Made by a program: the position numbers and the translations under genes. A DNA stretch of 64,000 nucleotides, from assembly GCF_001038505.1 (NCBI RefSeq), contig NZ_LDPY01000001.1, forward strand, positions 3,410,001-3,474,000. The letters are read 5' to 3'. Numbering within the stretch: position 1 is the stretch's first letter; every line of letters starts with the position of its first letter. The DNA comes from Puniceibacterium sp. IMCC21224. GTDB lineage: Bacteria > Pseudomonadota > Alphaproteobacteria > Rhodobacterales > Rhodobacteraceae. Below are positions 61,944 to 64,000 of the stretch, piece after piece. The notes beneath the pieces were generated by a model. The model saw only the letters and a list, made by a program, of their open reading frames with translations. It was not told the origin of the DNA and did no database searches.

Positions 61944-63197
61944 TTAATGCGCGACGGCGGCGGCGGCCGCTTCGTCGATCAGACGGCCGGTGCGGAACCG
62001 GTCAAGCGTGAACGGCGCGTTGATGGGGTGCGGTTCGTCCTTGGCAACGGTCCAGGCCAGCACATGCGCGGCCCCTGGTGTCGCCTTGAACCCACCCGTG
62101 CCCCAACCACAGTTGACGTACAGCCCCTGCACTGGCGTCTTGCCCAGAATGGCCGATCGGTCGGGCGTTACGTCTACGATGCCGCCCCATTTGCGCAGCA
62201 TCCGCATGCGATTGAACATCGGGAACACCTCGCAAATTGCAGCGACGGTGTGTTCGATCAGCGGCAGGCCGCCGCGCTGGGAATAACTGGTGTACTGGTC
62301 CGTGCCGGAACCGATCACCAACTCACCCTTGTCGGACTGGCTGATATAGGCGTGCACGGTGTTGGACATCACAACACAGGGCATGATCGGCTTAACCGGC
62401 TCGGAAACAAGCGCTTGCAATGGATAGCTTTCCAGTGGCATCCGCACCCCTGCAGTTTCCATCACAACACTGGTGTGCCCCGCCGCCGACACAGCGACCT
62501 TTTTGGCCCCGATAAAACCGCGCGCCGTCTCGACCCCGATCACGGCGCCATCCGGGCCGCGCCGGATCGCCGTCACCGGGCAGTTCTGAATGATGTCGAC
62601 GCCGCGCGCCGCTGCGCCACGGGCATAGCCCCACGCCACCGCATCATGTCGCGCGGTGCCGGCGCGCATCTGCAAGGCAGCCCCCACAACCGGATACCGC
62701 GCGTCGGGCGAAATATTGAGCGGCGGGCAGAACGCCTTGGCCTCTTGCGCGCTCAGCCATTTGTTGTCGACGCCGTTCAGGCGATTGGAATGGATGTGAC
62801 GCTGGAACGACTGAATATCATGCTGGTTGTGCGCCAGCATCATCACGCCGCGACGTGAAAACATAACGTTGTAGTTCAGCTCCTGGCTCAACCCCTCCCA
62901 CAGATCCAGCGCATGGTCATAAAGCCGCGCACTTTCGTCGTAGAGGTAGTTCGAGCGGATGATCGTGGTGTTGCGCCCAGTGTTGCCACCGCCCAGCCAG
63001 CCCTTGTCGATCACCGCGACATTGGTGATGCCGTGCTCCTTGGCCAGATAATACGCCGCACCCAACCCGTGCCCGCCAGCACCGACGATGATGACGTCAT
63101 ATTCCTTCTTCGGCTGACTGTCGGGCCATTGCTCGGTCCAGTCCTTGTTGCCGGTGACGGCATTCTTGAGCAGCGAAAAAGCAGAGAATCGGGTCAT
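61944..63197 (-). CDS. soxB: Sarcosine oxidase, beta subunit
   Basis: A 417-residue beta subunit, which carries FAD and covalently bound FMN and oxidises sarcosine. The FAD fold is DVIIVGAGGHGLGAAYYLAK, followed by KGWLGGGNTGRNTTIIRSNY with the conserved region before the substrate site. The C-terminus has GLYVNCGWGTGGFKATPGAA. The ATG at 63197 (MTRFSAFSLLKNAVTGNKDW) is the family start; an upstream extension to 63521 would overlap the divergent regulator gene and is rejected. First gene of the operon. Confidence 0.96.
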   Translation of the reverse strand: MTRFSAFSLLKNAVTGNKDWTEQWPDSQPKKEYDVIIVGAGGHGLGAAYYLAKEHGITNVAVIDKGWLGGGNTGRNTTIIRSNYLYDESARLYDHALDLWEGLSQELNYNVMFSRRGVMMLAHNQHDIQSFQRHIHSNRLNGVDNKWLSAQEAKAFCPPLNISPDARYPVVGAALQMRAGTARHDAVAWGYARGAAARGVDIIQNCPVTAIRRGPDGAVIGVETARGFIGAKKVAVSAAGHTSVVMETAGVRMPLESYPLQALVSEPVKPIMPCVVMSNTVHAYISQSDKGELVIGSGTDQYTSYSQRGGLPLIEHTVAAICEVFPMFNRMRMLRKWGGIVDVTPDRSAILGKTPVQGLYVNCGWGTGGFKATPGAAHVLAWTVAKDEPHPINAPFTLDRFRTGRLIDEAAAAAVAH

Positions 63198-63294
63198 GGG
63201 TCGGGCCCCCGTCAGGCTAAGGATCGTCAGTCTGTAGCAGACCAACCGGATGTGCGACTGGACCATTGCGTCACATTCGCTGTAATATTGCGTC

Positions 63295-64000
63295 ATGAAC
63301 ATGCCGCACCCCACGACCACCCCGCAGGGCCGCCGCCTGAACGTAGGGTTTCTGCTGGCCGACAATTTCACCTTGTCGGCCTTTGCCAATTTTGTCGATG
63401 TCCTGCGTCTGGCGGCGGACGAGGCCGACCGATCGCGCCCGATCCACTGCAACTGGTCGGTATTGTCAGCGGATATGAACCCTGTGCGCTCCAGCTGCGG
63501 GGTCAAGGTGCAGCCCGACACGCGGCTGCGGCAGGCGGGGCAATATGATTATCTTGTCGTCGTGGGGGGGCTGATCAGCGACGCCAGCGCGCTGTCACCG
63601 GAATTGCTGGCGTTTCTCGTGGACAGGGCTGTGGCGGGTGTACCCCTGGTCGGGCTGTGCACCGGGGTTTTCCTTCTGAATCAGGCCGGGCTGCTGGATG
63701 GGTACCGCTGCTGCGTCAGTTGGTTCCACCATCAGGATTTTCTGGAACGCTTTGCCGGGATCACGCCGGTGTCAGATCAGATTTTTGTCGTGGATCGTGA
63801 CCGGCTGACGTGTTCCGGTGGGCAAAGCGCCGCGCATCTGGCCGCCTATCTGGTCGAACGGCATGTCGGCCAGTCGGCGGCGACCAAGAGCCTGAGCATC
63901 ATGATCATTGATCAGGCAATGGCGGGCGAGAAACCGCAACCCGGAATGCCATCAACACTTTTTGCCCGCGATCCGCTGGTCAAAAAGGCTTTGTTGCGAA
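63295..64000 (+). CDS. GlxA-family AraC-type regulator (GbdR-like), C-terminus cut by the window
   Basis: The first 235 codons of a GlxA-family regulator: an N-terminal DJ-1/PfpI-like ligand domain that precedes an AraC-type HTH lying beyond the right edge. The start is ATG 63295 (MNMPHPTTTPQGRRLNVGFL). Visible are LSAFANFVDVLRLAADEADR, YDYLVVVGGLISDA, VPLVGLCTGVFLLNQAGLLD (the nucleophile-elbow-like Cys) and TCSGGQSAAHLAAYLVERHV. In Pseudomonas the GlxA-type regulators GbdR and SouR control betaine and sarcosine catabolism; here the gene is divergent from soxBDAG with 97 bases between, so control of that operon is likely (inferred). Confidence 0.88.
   Translation, partial: MNMPHPTTTPQGRRLNVGFLLADNFTLSAFANFVDVLRLAADEADRSRPIHCNWSVLSADMNPVRSSCGVKVQPDTRLRQAGQYDYLVVVGGLISDASALSPELLAFLVDRAVAGVPLVGLCTGVFLLNQAGLLDGYRCCVSWFHHQDFLERFAGITPVSDQIFVVDRDRLTCSGGQSAAHLAAYLVERHVGQSAATKSLSIMIIDQAMAGEKPQPGMPSTLFARDPLVKKALLR

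Noticed and set aside
63198..63521. N-terminal extension of soxB
   Set aside because: It overlaps the start of the divergent regulator gene and is not part of the family sequence.

Overview
The window is GC-rich, densely coded chromosomal DNA from an alphaproteobacterium, most likely a marine member of the Rhodobacterales (Roseobacter group). This is inferred from the gene set: the TrcR/DUF1013 cell-cycle regulator, COQ9 divergent from rpsU, an Mcl1-type malyl-CoA lyase, heterotetrameric sarcosine oxidase, a VPLPA-CTERM protein, a TRAP transporter and the Anbu proteasome-like cluster. I found no tRNA, rRNA, CRISPR array, prophage or insertion sequence.

Left third (1-22 kb). The end of a TRAP permease gene closes with a terminator and is followed by a GDSL-esterase autotransporter. 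A leftward four-gene operon then encodes a circularly permuted ATP-grasp protein, an alpha-E protein, a transglutaminase-like protein and the Anbu peptidase. Next come a complete rightward urea ABC transporter (urtABCDE, with a REP-like palindrome between urtB and urtC), a flavoprotein-SelD fusion meeting mnmH tail to tail (tRNA selenation), an aldo/keto reductase, a copper P-type ATPase behind a clear CueR-type promoter, and a His-rich CDF metal exporter.

Middle (22-46 kb). dnaX-ybaB-recR, a sodium:alanine symporter and an RTX/PPC secreted protein come first. They are followed by GNAT, trcR, an RNase T2, two quinone oxidoreductases, coq9 divergent from rpsU, a GMC oxidoreductase, and an Lrp regulator divergent from alanine dehydrogenase. 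A long leftward series follows in order of transcription: pyk, a small membrane protein, rpmI-rplT, pheS, a VPLPA-CTERM gene that splits the phe pair, pheT, ytoQ and mscL.

Right part (46-64 kb). Here lie an N-formylglutamate amidohydrolase, a DUF1244 protein, an endonuclease/exonuclease/phosphatase protein, a D-amino-acid cluster (D-amino acid transaminase, DgcA and DgcN), a LytS-like membrane protein with a degenerate GGDEF domain, malyl-CoA lyase, a small lipoprotein, an Lrp regulator divergent from a LysE exporter, a sulfotransferase-like protein and accA. The window ends with the soxBDAG sarcosine oxidase operon, divergent from a GlxA/GbdR-type regulator cut by the right edge.

The recurring theme is nitrogen and amino acid turnover: urea uptake, alanine transport and oxidation, D-glutamate salvage, N-formylglutamate, amino acid export and sarcosine oxidation. 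Metal homeostasis and selenium use are added to this. The most intriguing system is the Anbu/ATP-grasp/alpha-E/transglutaminase operon, whose substrate is not established as far as I know.
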